Assembly: GCA_027026055.1 (NCBI GenBank)
Contig: JALVPA010000124.1
Location: 1-12,484 of the forward strand
DNA: 12,484 nucleotides
Source: Campylobacteraceae bacterium
GTDB lineage: Bacteria > Campylobacterota > Campylobacteria > Campylobacterales > Sulfurovaceae
Reading direction: 5' to 3'
The translations under genes were made by a program, and so were the position numbers. Of the stretch, positions 1 through 6,743 are shown piece after piece. Numbering within the stretch: position 1 is the stretch's first letter; each line of letters begins with the position of its first letter. The notes under the pieces were generated by a model, which searched no databases, had not been told where the DNA came from, and saw only the letters and a program-made list of their open reading frames with translations.

Positions 1-2
1 AT

Positions 3-182
3 ATCGTTGCTTGCGGATTGGCGTTTGAAGCCGTATCGACAGAACGCCTTTTCGAAGACGCGGCTGCCCTACGCGACGACAAAACGTTAAACGCTGCGGC
101 AAAACGTATCGCCGCAGAACGGGACTATCCCGAATCGATGGGAGAACGAAATTGCACAAAAAGGTGCCGTTGCACGCACTAG
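3..182 (+). CDS. C-terminal fragment of an unidentified protein (5' end outside window)
   Basis: The frame is open from base 3 to a TAG at 180-182. The first ~46 codons read like real coding sequence for this genome (many GAA, GCG, GCC, CGT, GAC), giving an Ala/Glu/Asp/Arg-rich helical segment such as AFEAVSTERLFEDAAALRDD. After the ATG at 138-140 the frame turns to poor codons (CGA, AGG, three TGC) and ends in a cysteine/arginine-rich tail that looks unnatural. From base 142 the +1 frame reads sensibly and ends at TAG 208-210, four bases before the next start. The true end may therefore be 210, with a frameshift near GGG 140-142. I do not recognise the family. Confidence 0.35.
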   Translation: MVACGLAFEAVSTERLFEDAAALRDDKTLNAAAKRIAAERDYPESMGERNCTKRCRCTH

Positions 183-213
183 TAACGACAAAACGACGAA
201 AGAAGGATAGCAA

Positions 214-828
214 ATGCGAAAATCGGCAAAAACGATTGCTTCGCTATTGGCGACGGTTATTCTGTCGGCGAACGGTACAGTGACGCATCGTACTATCGGC
301 GGCAACGACTATACATTTACCAAAGAGCATTACGAGGTATACGATAGTAAAGGGACTGTGGTACGTTGTTATTACGAGGCGCGAAATCGCGATTTGTTGC
401 ATCGATTTACCTTGACGCTTGAGGATCGTACCGGGACATGCGGTGCACGCAGTATCGAAGAAGGCGCTTATGAAATCAAAGGCGATATCGTGACGCTCTA
501 TACGCTTTGGCATCGCGAAGGACGTAGCTACGACACCCCTTACGGTGTGCGTATCATGCGCTATCGTGCGGAACGCAACGGTACTTTTACGCTTTTGTTG
601 AGTCGTATCTATGTCGAAGAGACCGCCAAAGGTTTCGATCTCGATTCCGGTATGCGTTTTTTGTGGAAACGACCGCAAAGCGAAAGCGAAAAAAAGGCTT
701 TTGCCGCCTATATCGATCGGATGCAAATGCGTTTTAAAGGTACGTTCGTGCTAGGTGAAGAAGCCAAAGCGTTGATTGCCGAGGTGGAAGCGGCGCTGGA
801 ACGCAAAGCGCGTAAACGTTGGCGATAG
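214..828 (+). CDS. Small exported protein of unknown function
   Basis: A 204-residue protein. AAGGA at 203-207, six bases before the ATG, supports this start. Residues 1-21 look like a Sec signal peptide: basic start (MRKSAK), hydrophobic core (TIASLLATVIL), then a small-residue SANG cleavage region, so the mature protein is probably periplasmic. The body (about 30-150) alternates charged and aromatic residues as expected of a beta-rich fold (for example YEIKGDIVTLYTLWHREG) and holds two cysteines that could pair. The last ~45 residues are a charged helix (KALIAEVEAALERKARKRWR). I see no catalytic motif and do not recognise the family. It converges on thiL with only three bases between the stop codons and no obvious terminator. 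Confidence 0.7.
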   Translation: MRKSAKTIASLLATVILSANGTVTHRTIGGNDYTFTKEHYEVYDSKGTVVRCYYEARNRDLLHRFTLTLEDRTGTCGARSIEEGAYEIKGDIVTLYTLWHREGRSYDTPYGVRIMRYRAERNGTFTLLLSRIYVEETAKGFDLDSGMRFLWKRPQSESEKKAFAAYIDRMQMRFKGTFVLGEEAKALIAEVEAALERKARKRWR

Positions 829-831
829 CTT

Positions 832-1656
832 TTATGCGAAATGATGACTTTTGCACGGAAAACGACGGTCGTTTTTGCACACTTCGGCAAATATCGTAAG
901 CGGTATATCATGCTTGGCGGCTATCGCTTCAATGCGCGCCCTCTTTTCCGGAGCGAAGCCGACAAGCATTTCGTACTCTTCACCGCTCATACCGATTTCA
1001 GGGTTTATATTTTTTAATATATTCATGCCGGTATCGTTGGCGTCGAGCAGCTTGTTGGTATCGCAAAAGAGTCCGTCGGAGATATCCATCCCCGCATGCA
1101 GATACTCGGCCGCTTCATAGATGAAACCGTCGCGCAATACGGGAAGGTAAAAACGCGAATCTTCGGCGATTTTTTCGCCGCGCATCAATGCCGCCAAATC
1201 TCTTGCGCTCTCGCCCAACGTTCCCGTATATGCCAGCAAATCCCCTTCTTTAAGTCCTTTGCGCAACAGAGGCGAACGGCTGTACGATACGACCGTAACG
1301 GTGATATGAAGCTTGTCCGACCCCACCGTATCGCCGCCGATAATCTCGCAGCCGTATGCCGTGGCGGTCGATTCCATCGCTTCGATTAACGCTTCGATAT
1401 CGCTTTCGTCGAAATCTCTCGGCAGCGCAACGGTGACGAGTGCATAGCGCGGTCTTGCGTTCATTGCGATCGCATCGGAGATGTTGACCAGCATCGCTTT
1501 GCGTCCTGCCTGCGTAGGCGTCATCCACTCTCGTAAAAAATGTGTCCCCTCGCAAAAGGCATCCATACTATAAAGCGTTTCACCCACGACGGCGGCATCG
1601 TCGCCGATATAAGGCGAAGAGAGTTTTTCGATAAGATAGGATTCTTTGTCTTTCAT
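832..1656 (-). CDS. thiL: Thiamine-monophosphate kinase ThiL
   Basis: Phosphorylates thiamine monophosphate to thiamine diphosphate with ATP, the last step of the cofactor pathway, in the cytoplasm. Visible motifs, numbered from the chosen start: IGDDAAVV (17-24), MDAFCEGTHF (31-40; Asp, Glu and HF of the nucleotide/Mg region), NISDAIAMNARP (58-69), GGDT (107-110), GMDISDGL (189-196) and a C-terminal FPCKSHHF like that of campylobacterial homologues. A longer reading would start at 1692 (12 extra codons). I chose the ATG at 1654-1656 because AAAGG lies nine bases before it and MKDKESYLIEKL matches the usual short N-terminus. At 274 residues it is shorter than the ~310-325 of Gammaproteobacteria but normal for this phylum. 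The usual GGDYELL motif is present as SGEEYEML (225-232). It is divergent from the 1797 gene. Confidence 0.93.
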   Translation of the reverse strand: MKDKESYLIEKLSSPYIGDDAAVVGETLYSMDAFCEGTHFLREWMTPTQAGRKAMLVNISDAIAMNARPRYALVTVALPRDFDESDIEALIEAMESTATAYGCEIIGGDTVGSDKLHITVTVVSYSRSPLLRKGLKEGDLLAYTGTLGESARDLAALMRGEKIAEDSRFYLPVLRDGFIYEAAEYLHAGMDISDGLFCDTNKLLDANDTGMNILKNINPEIGMSGEEYEMLVGFAPEKRARIEAIAAKHDIPLTIFAEVCKNDRRFPCKSHHFA

Positions 1657-1752
1657 TGCTTTATGCCTTTGGAAACGGTAAAAACGTAACATTTTATCTA
1701 CTCTTTATAAAAGTGACATCACAAACTCTAAATTGTTTTGGTTGCGGATGCG

Positions 1753-1758
1753 TATAAT
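1753..1758 (+). promoter_or_regulatory. -10 box for the 1797 gene
   Basis: A perfect TATAAT lies 38 bases before the start codon of the plus-strand gene, in the intergenic stretch shared with divergent thiL. The best -35 match is TTGTTT at 1733-1738 with a short 14-base spacer, so the -35 is poor, as is normal for sigma-70 promoters in Campylobacterota. The ribosome binding site AAAGGA is at 1785-1790, six bases before ATG 1797. Confidence 0.55.
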
Positions 1759-1796
1759 ATATCGTATCGTATCACTATCTCGCTAAAGGATTCTCT

Positions 1797-2840
1797 ATGG
1801 CGCAAACCGTCCAAGTGCGTACTTTCTTTTTCGATGCCGAAAAAGACTATTTGCCCTATTATCGTACATTCGATTTACAACTCGATCCCGATAACTCCGT
1901 CGTCTCAGTGTTGAAACGTATCGCACGACTTGAAGAACGTTTCGATTTCGATCCCGCACGTCCTTACTTTTTTCTCAACGGAAAGGTCGTCACCGAAACG
2001 GTACGTATCGACGAAGCGTCGGAAGCATTCGGCGACAAGTGGGAGATTATGCCTCTTTCGACGTACCGCGCCAAAAAGTGTCTGCGTATCGACGACAGCG
2101 ATTTTACGGCGCGTTTTGCGTTGCTGGAGCCGTATGCGACCGAAGAGGACAGACTCTATTACAAATCGCTCTATCCGCTCCATTACGCTTCGGAGACGTT
2201 GCGATACAATCGCGATTATATCGGAGATGCGTTGCTGGTGACGGCATGGCGTATGATCGAAAACGGCTCGCCCTATCGCGACGAAATCTTGGCGGCGATT
2301 GACGATCCCGAAAACGGCATTCGCGTTTGCGAATACGAAAACAACCTTTTCAAAGGCGGAGAGCAATACGGCGAAGCGATCGAAGCGTTGCGCGCGCTCT
2401 ATCCCGCAAAAAAACGCAACCCTCTGGCGCAAAAGCTTCAATCGCTTTTGCCTCGTTTCGACAAAGCGCCCAAGCGCATCACATCGTTGGAGGGTAAAGC
2501 AATTGCTTGCTATAAGGGCGATAGCGACATTGACGAAGCGAAGATTGCCAAAGCCATCGAAAAAATCGGCGGACGTTATGTTTCGTTTGCGATGCGTCGT
2601 AAACGTAGCGGCCGTACGATTGTAGAGGATACGCCGAAAACGGCGTACAAAAAAGCGGGGGCTATTTTACTCGATGCGATGGATCGTGGTGCGGAAGTAC
2701 TGATCGTACCCAACGTCGAAGAACTGCGCTATTTGCGTACCCATTTCAAAGCGATCGAAAAAGCGGTCGGTCGCGATATCGATTTGGCTTTGGAAAGCGC
2801 GGATCGTCTCAACCTTTCCTTCGAAACCCAAGCGGCTTGA
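1797..2840 (+). CDS. Cysteine-stripped SdhB-like / CCG-like chimeric protein
   Basis: A 347-residue cytoplasmic protein with no signal peptide. I believe it belongs to a Campylobacterota family annotated as DUF5644 or HdrB-C-terminal-like; that name is from memory and unchecked. By eye, residues 5-200 follow the SdhB encoded at 4730. RTFFFDAEKDYLPYYR matches KTFRFNAETDYLPYYK, NGK matches NGK after the [2Fe-2S] loop, and LHYASETLRYNRDYIG matches CHYACPVVEVNEDYLG without a gap. Residues 231-340 follow the second half of SdhE without a gap across the final 58 residues (AG, D-A-x-D, P, I-x-K, GRD). Nearly every cluster cysteine is replaced: Y122/L125/L128/S132, E181/L184/G188 (C178 kept), D242, R270-S271 for the CC of CCG, and N306/E309 for CPLC. 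The [2Fe-2S] loop is eight residues shorter. It is thus a fold without metal sites, perhaps an assembly factor, dummy subunit or regulator; the function is unknown. It lies 159 bases upstream of sdhA. Confidence 0.85.
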   Translation: MAQTVQVRTFFFDAEKDYLPYYRTFDLQLDPDNSVVSVLKRIARLEERFDFDPARPYFFLNGKVVTETVRIDEASEAFGDKWEIMPLSTYRAKKCLRIDDSDFTARFALLEPYATEEDRLYYKSLYPLHYASETLRYNRDYIGDALLVTAWRMIENGSPYRDEILAAIDDPENGIRVCEYENNLFKGGEQYGEAIEALRALYPAKKRNPLAQKLQSLLPRFDKAPKRITSLEGKAIACYKGDSDIDEAKIAKAIEKIGGRYVSFAMRRKRSGRTIVEDTPKTAYKKAGAILLDAMDRGAEVLIVPNVEELRYLRTHFKAIEKAVGRDIDLALESADRLNLSFETQAA

Positions 2841-2869
2841 TTCGCCGATGCGAACTTCTTTATAAGTGG

Positions 2870-2888
2870 CGCAAACGATGCGTTTGCG
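2870..2888 (+). other. Intergenic 8-bp hairpin upstream of sdhA
   Basis: CGCAAACG (2870-2877), ATG loop, CGTTTGCG (2881-2888): a perfect eight-base-pair stem with a three-base loop, 29 bases after the stop of the 1797 gene. No T-run follows (TTCCGTAAC), so it is a poor intrinsic terminator. It could be an RNA 3' end, a partial terminator between this gene and sdhA, or a protein binding site. It lies upstream of the sdhA -10 box. Confidence 0.35.
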
Positions 2889-2959
2889 TTCCGTAACATT
2901 CGCTTTTGCAAACCGTTCGTTTTTCCCTTCGCTTAACCCGTTTGATACCATTCTATCGC

Positions 2960-2965
2960 TATAAT
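2960..2965 (+). promoter_or_regulatory. -10 box for the sdhABE operon
   Basis: TATAAT lies 34 bases before ATG 3000. A TTGATA at 2942-2947 is too close (12-base spacer) to be a normal -35, and no consensus -35 sits at 16-18 bases. The sdhA ribosome binding site AAAAGGA is at 2983-2989, ten bases before the ATG, longer than for sdhB. The promoter implies that sdhABE can be expressed apart from the upstream gene. Confidence 0.55.
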
Positions 2966-2999
2966 TTGTCCAAATTCGAGAGAAAAGGACGTACGCGAT

Positions 3000-4718
3000 A
3001 TGGATGTGAAAATCTACGAATACGATGCCGTGATCGTCGGTGCGGGTCTAGCGGGTTTGGCTGCCGCCAAAGAGCTGACCGAAGCCGGCAAAAAAACGGC
3101 TGTCATTACCAAACTCCACCCTCTGCGCAGCCACTCCGGCGCCGCACAAGGCGGTATCAACGCCGCTTTGGGTAAAGACGACTCCGTTGAGTTGCATATG
3201 TTCGATACGGTCAAAGGTTCGGATTATCTGGCGGATCAGGATGCCGTGGAGTTGATGTGTTCCAAAGCGCCCGAAACGATTCGTTGGGCGGAGCGTATGG
3301 GAGCGGTTTTTTCGCGCGACGAAGAAGGAAATATCGCCATTCGCCCCTTCGGAGGTCAGAGCAAACCGCGAGCCTGTTACGCCAAAGACCGCACCGGTTT
3401 GGCGGTATTGCAAGCGATCTACGAGCAAGCTTTTAGAGCGGGGATCGAAGTCTTCGACGAGTGGTACTGCGCCGATCTGCTTTATAAAAACGGCAAAGCC
3501 TACGGCGTGGCGGCATACAATATTCGCAACAGTGAACCCGCCATCTTCAACGCCAAAGTGGTAATGTTCGCCACCGGCGGGCATGCAAGAGCTTATCGGT
3601 TCAACTCCAACGCCCATGCCAATACCGGCGATGCGCTCTCTATCGTAGCGCGCCACGGGTTGCCGCTGGAAGATATGGAGTTCGTACAGTTTCACCCGAG
3701 TGGATTGGGAGGTTCGGGGATATTGATCTCCGAAGCGGCGCGCGGCGAAGGCGGACGTCTCTACAATTCCAAAGGCGAACGTTTTATGGAAAAATATGCG
3801 CCCAACGCTTTGGAACTCGCTTCGCGCGACGTGGTTAGCCGCGCGATTATGGAAGAGGTGCGTCAAGGACGCGGCGTAGGTAAAGACGGTCAATCGGTCA
3901 AACTCGATCTTACCCACCTTCCCAAAGAGATCATTCTTGAAAGACTCCCCGAACTGCGCGAGCTTGCCATCGCATTCCAAGGGCAAGACATGCTTAAAGA
4001 ACCCATCCATATCTCCGCAACGGCACACTACTCAATGGGCGGCATACCTACCAACATCAACTGTCAAGTCCAGAAAAACGCCGCGGGCGATTTGGTGGAA
4101 GGCTTCTATGCGGCGGGCGAATGTTCGTGCGTGTCGGTACACGGTGCGAACAGACTCGGAGCCAACTCGGTGCTTGAAGCATTGCTTTTCGGACGCCATG
4201 CGGGCGAAAACATGATCAAAGCGCTCGACGAAGGTATCGAACTCAAAAAAGCAACCAAAGCCGACGCCGATCGCATGCTCGAAGAGCTCAACCGCATCAA
4301 GAGCTCCAACGGTACCGAAACGGTCCCCGGCTTGCGCGAAGAGTTGCAAAACGGTATGACCGCCGACGCCGGAGTATTCAGAAGCAAAGAGTCGCTGGAG
4401 CGTCAATTGGCGAAAATCGACGAGTTGCTGGAGCGATTTAAACATATCCGTATCGACGACAAATCCAACACCTACAACACCGATTTGCAAGAGGCACTGG
4501 AACTGGGGCATATGCTGGAGTTCAGCAAATTTATCGTCGTGGGTGCGCTTCAGCGCGAAGAGAGCCGCGGCGGGCACTATCGCGAAGATTTCCCCGAGCG
4601 CGACGATGAAAAATTCCTCAAGCACACCTATGCCTATATGGATGAAAATTACAACATTACCACCGAATGGGGCGATGTGGTCATTACCAAGTTCGAACCC
4701 AAAGAAAGATCATATTAG
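3000..4718 (+). CDS. sdhA: Succinate dehydrogenase / fumarate reductase flavoprotein subunit
   Basis: The 572-residue FAD subunit that interconverts succinate and fumarate. Landmarks: Rossmann motif GAGLAGLAAA (14-23); SHSGAAQGG (44-52), where His45 is the expected covalent FAD attachment; FVQFHPSG (228-235); EAARGEGG (245-252); the Arg-rich SRDVVSRA (275-282) of the active site; HYSMGGI (343-349); GECSCVSVHGANRLGANS (373-390); and a C-terminal REESRGGHYREDFP. The sequence enters the first beta-strand by residue 8, so there is no room for a twin-arginine leader. MfrA of Wolinella and Campylobacter, from the related periplasmic methylmenaquinol:fumarate reductase, carries one. This enzyme should therefore face the cytoplasm and serve the TCA or reductive TCA cycle. 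First gene of the operon; its stop codon lies at the start of the sdhB ribosome binding site. The direction of catalysis cannot be read from sequence. Confidence 0.95.
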   Translation: MDVKIYEYDAVIVGAGLAGLAAAKELTEAGKKTAVITKLHPLRSHSGAAQGGINAALGKDDSVELHMFDTVKGSDYLADQDAVELMCSKAPETIRWAERMGAVFSRDEEGNIAIRPFGGQSKPRACYAKDRTGLAVLQAIYEQAFRAGIEVFDEWYCADLLYKNGKAYGVAAYNIRNSEPAIFNAKVVMFATGGHARAYRFNSNAHANTGDALSIVARHGLPLEDMEFVQFHPSGLGGSGILISEAARGEGGRLYNSKGERFMEKYAPNALELASRDVVSRAIMEEVRQGRGVGKDGQSVKLDLTHLPKEIILERLPELRELAIAFQGQDMLKEPIHISATAHYSMGGIPTNINCQVQKNAAGDLVEGFYAAGECSCVSVHGANRLGANSVLEALLFGRHAGENMIKALDEGIELKKATKADADRMLEELNRIKSSNGTETVPGLREELQNGMTADAGVFRSKESLERQLAKIDELLERFKHIRIDDKSNTYNTDLQEALELGHMLEFSKFIVVGALQREESRGGHYREDFPERDDEKFLKHTYAYMDENYNITTEWGDVVITKFEPKERSY

Positions 4719-4722
4719 GAGG
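4717..4722 (+). promoter_or_regulatory. Consensus ribosome binding site of sdhB
   Basis: AGGAGG overlaps the last two bases of the sdhA stop codon (TAG 4716-4718) and is seven bases before ATG 4730. It decides the sdhB start: an in-frame upstream ATG at 4667 lies inside sdhA and has no such site. Confidence 0.85.
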
Positions 4723-4729
4723 TCGAGAG

Positions 4730-5782
4730 ATGAGTACGCAAGAAGTCACGACAGAATACGAACCGTTCGATACGGACGAGATGGAGAGCCTCTCGCCCGA
4801 TACGGTGACGGTCACGCTCAAAACGTTTCGTTTCAATGCGGAGACCGACTACCTCCCCTACTATAAAAACTATACGATGGAGGTGGGTAAGGACGAATTG
4901 ATTCTCGACCTTCTCAACCGTATCAAATGGGAACACGACGGTAGCTTCTCTTACAGACGCTCGTGCCGCCACGGTATTTGCGGTGCTTGCGGTATCAAGG
5001 TCAACGGCAAAGCGACATTGGCGTGTAAACAAAACGCCTTGGAGTTGGTCAAACTTTTCGGTAACGAACTGCTCATCGAGCCGCAAAGCAAAAAACGCGC
5101 CGTTAAAGATATGATCATCGACAAAAAAGATTTTTGGGATAAACACGCAGCCGTCAAACCCTATGTTGTCGCCGAGATCGATCCGCATCCCGAACACGAG
5201 ACAAAACAGAGCATCGAAGAGTTCAATCGCTTTTTGGACGCCGATTTGTGTATCCAGTGCGGTAGTTGCCACTATGCATGTCCCGTTGTCGAGGTCAACG
5301 AAGACTATCTGGGACCCGCGGCATTCAACGCGGCATATCGCTTCACGGTCGATACGCGCGACGAAGCGGGCAAAGAGCGTCTCGAGATCACCGCGCAACC
5401 GGGTGCGGGCGTATGGGACTGTGTGAAATGTTACGAATGTGCCGAAGCGTGCCCCAAAGAGATCAATCCGATCGAAAAGATTACGAAACTGCACAACCTC
5501 CAATTCGAAGAAGGCGTGGCGCGCTCCAATGTCGCGACACGCCATGCGGAAGGGTTCTTGCGCGGGATGAAAAAGCACGGCTATCTCGACGAAGCCGATA
5601 TCGTGCTTTACTCCGAAGGGTTCTTGGGGATGTACAAACACCTCAAGACCGCTATCAAGATGCTCAAAGCGGGCAAGATCCATTGGCATTCGGGTGTACC
5701 GTTTATCCAAAGCGTACCGAAGATCAAAAATCACGACGAGTTGAAAAAACTTATCGAAATTTCACAAACACACACACTGTAA
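4730..5782 (+). CDS. sdhB: Succinate dehydrogenase iron-sulfur subunit (type E, extra cysteine)
   Basis: A 350-residue electron-transfer subunit carrying electrons from SdhA FADH2 to SdhE. Residues 25-115 form a plant-type ferredoxin domain with SCRHGICGAC (Cys79, 84, 87) and Cys99 for [2Fe-2S]. The next cluster motif is CIQCGSCHYACP (Cys174, 177, 180, 184). The third is CVKCYECAEACP (Cys231, 234, 237, 241). Classical SdhB/FrdB has C-x5-C-x3-C there and binds [3Fe-4S]. The additional Cys234 gives four ligands and suggests a [4Fe-4S], a known mark of the SdhABE class. A C-terminal extension of ~90 residues (HAEGFLRGMKKHGYLDEADI onward) replaces the shorter classical end, and a ~25-residue acidic extension precedes the ferredoxin domain. 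There are 11 bases to sdhA upstream and 9 to sdhE downstream. Confidence 0.95.
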   Translation: MSTQEVTTEYEPFDTDEMESLSPDTVTVTLKTFRFNAETDYLPYYKNYTMEVGKDELILDLLNRIKWEHDGSFSYRRSCRHGICGACGIKVNGKATLACKQNALELVKLFGNELLIEPQSKKRAVKDMIIDKKDFWDKHAAVKPYVVAEIDPHPEHETKQSIEEFNRFLDADLCIQCGSCHYACPVVEVNEDYLGPAAFNAAYRFTVDTRDEAGKERLEITAQPGAGVWDCVKCYECAEACPKEINPIEKITKLHNLQFEEGVARSNVATRHAEGFLRGMKKHGYLDEADIVLYSEGFLGMYKHLKTAIKMLKAGKIHWHSGVPFIQSVPKIKNHDELKKLIEISQTHTL

Positions 5783-5791
5783 GGAGAGATG

Positions 5792-6685
5792 ATGAGCAAA
5801 CTACACTATGCACTGTTTACCGGCTGTACGGCACGCCAATCGACTCCGGAGCTGCTCTCTTCTACCCTTGCGGTGGCGAAAAAACTCGGTATAGAGATCA
5901 CCATCCTCGAAGAAGCCAGCTGCTGCGGCGCAAGTCATTTGCAGGATTTCGACGAATTTTTGGCGCACGTCATCAACGCACGTAATATCTGCTATGCCGA
6001 AAAACACGGTTTGACGATGATTACCATCTGCAACACCTGTCAGCTCAACTCGGCGATGACCAAACATGCCCTCGATACTGATCCCGATCTACGCGCACGT
6101 GTCAATGAAAAGCTTGCCGAAGTGGGATTGGAGTATAAAGGTACCAGCGAAATCAAACATTTCTTGTATGCGCTGATCGACGATTACGGCTTGGAAAATA
6201 TCAAAGACAAGGTGCAAATCCCTTTGAGCCGTTTCAATATCGCACCCTTTTACGGCTGTCACAATATCCGTCCTTCGGAGCTGCATCACGACGCCAACGG
6301 CGGTGAAAACCCTTACGCACCCAACTCTTTGGATCGCTTGATAGAAGCGTTGGAAGGGCATCCCGTCGATTACGATCACAAAAACAAATGCTGCGGTTTC
6401 CACGTGGAGCTTCAAGCCAACCACACCTCCGAAGTGTTGGCGGGTAACGCGATGATCGATGCGGTGGACAACAATGCCGACTTGATGGTGACGCCTTGTC
6501 CGCTGTGTCACCTCAAGATGGATACCTACCAAGACGACATCGGCAAAGTGATCGGGCGCGACGTAGAGCTACCGGTACTGCATATGCCGCAGATGGTCGC
6601 ACTCGCACTCGGTTGTACCCCCGAAGAGATCGGACTCAAGTACCACGTACAAAAAGCGACGCACCTTTACTCCGAGACGGCGTAA
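5792..6685 (+). CDS. sdhE: Succinate dehydrogenase third subunit with two CCG domains
   Basis: A 297-residue protein of the heterodisulfide reductase subunit B family (SdhE, also called MfrE or misnamed SdhC). It replaces the haem-b membrane anchor of classical complex II and passes electrons toward menaquinone. Two cysteine sets are visible. The first is GC (12), SCCGAS (43-48) and CNTC (80-83); the second is YGC (156), KCCGFH (199-204) and CPLC (236-239). Each set matches the CX(n)CCGX(n)CXXC pattern that binds a cubane-type cluster in HdrB. There is no transmembrane helix; attachment would be peripheral. Two adjacent ATGs exist (5789, 5792); AAGGAG at 5781-5786 is two bases from the first and five from the second, so I take the second. 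Not to be confused with the unrelated flavinylation factor also named SdhE. Confidence 0.93.
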   Translation: MSKLHYALFTGCTARQSTPELLSSTLAVAKKLGIEITILEEASCCGASHLQDFDEFLAHVINARNICYAEKHGLTMITICNTCQLNSAMTKHALDTDPDLRARVNEKLAEVGLEYKGTSEIKHFLYALIDDYGLENIKDKVQIPLSRFNIAPFYGCHNIRPSELHHDANGGENPYAPNSLDRLIEALEGHPVDYDHKNKCCGFHVELQANHTSEVLAGNAMIDAVDNNADLMVTPCPLCHLKMDTYQDDIGKVIGRDVELPVLHMPQMVALALGCTPEEIGLKYHVQKATHLYSETA

Positions 6686-6695
6686 TTGCGTCTCG
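6673..6695 (+). terminator. Possible terminator hairpin spanning the sdhE stop codon
   Basis: CGAGACG (6673-6679) and CGTCTCG (6689-6695) form a seven-base-pair stem around a nine-base loop that contains the TAA stop (6683-6685). A T-run (TTTTTT) appears only at about 6720, so it is weak as an intrinsic terminator. It sits between convergent units (sdhABE and the minus-strand surface operon) and could end either one. Confidence 0.35.
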
Positions 6696-6743
6696 CCTCG
6701 CCTCTTCTATACCTTGTGATTTTTTCGTCTATCCCATTACGCA

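Noticed and set aside
1713..1722. GTGA-CA-TCAC inverted repeat upstream of thiL as a CRP-like operator
   Set aside because: Four-base arms with a two-base gap are too short to be significant, and CRP sites need a six-base gap.
4715..5734. 339-codon open frame antisense to sdhB, and similar long antisense frames under sdhA
   Set aside because: These are shadows of strongly biased codons in the sdh genes. The sense-strand products have complete family motifs; the antisense ones have none.
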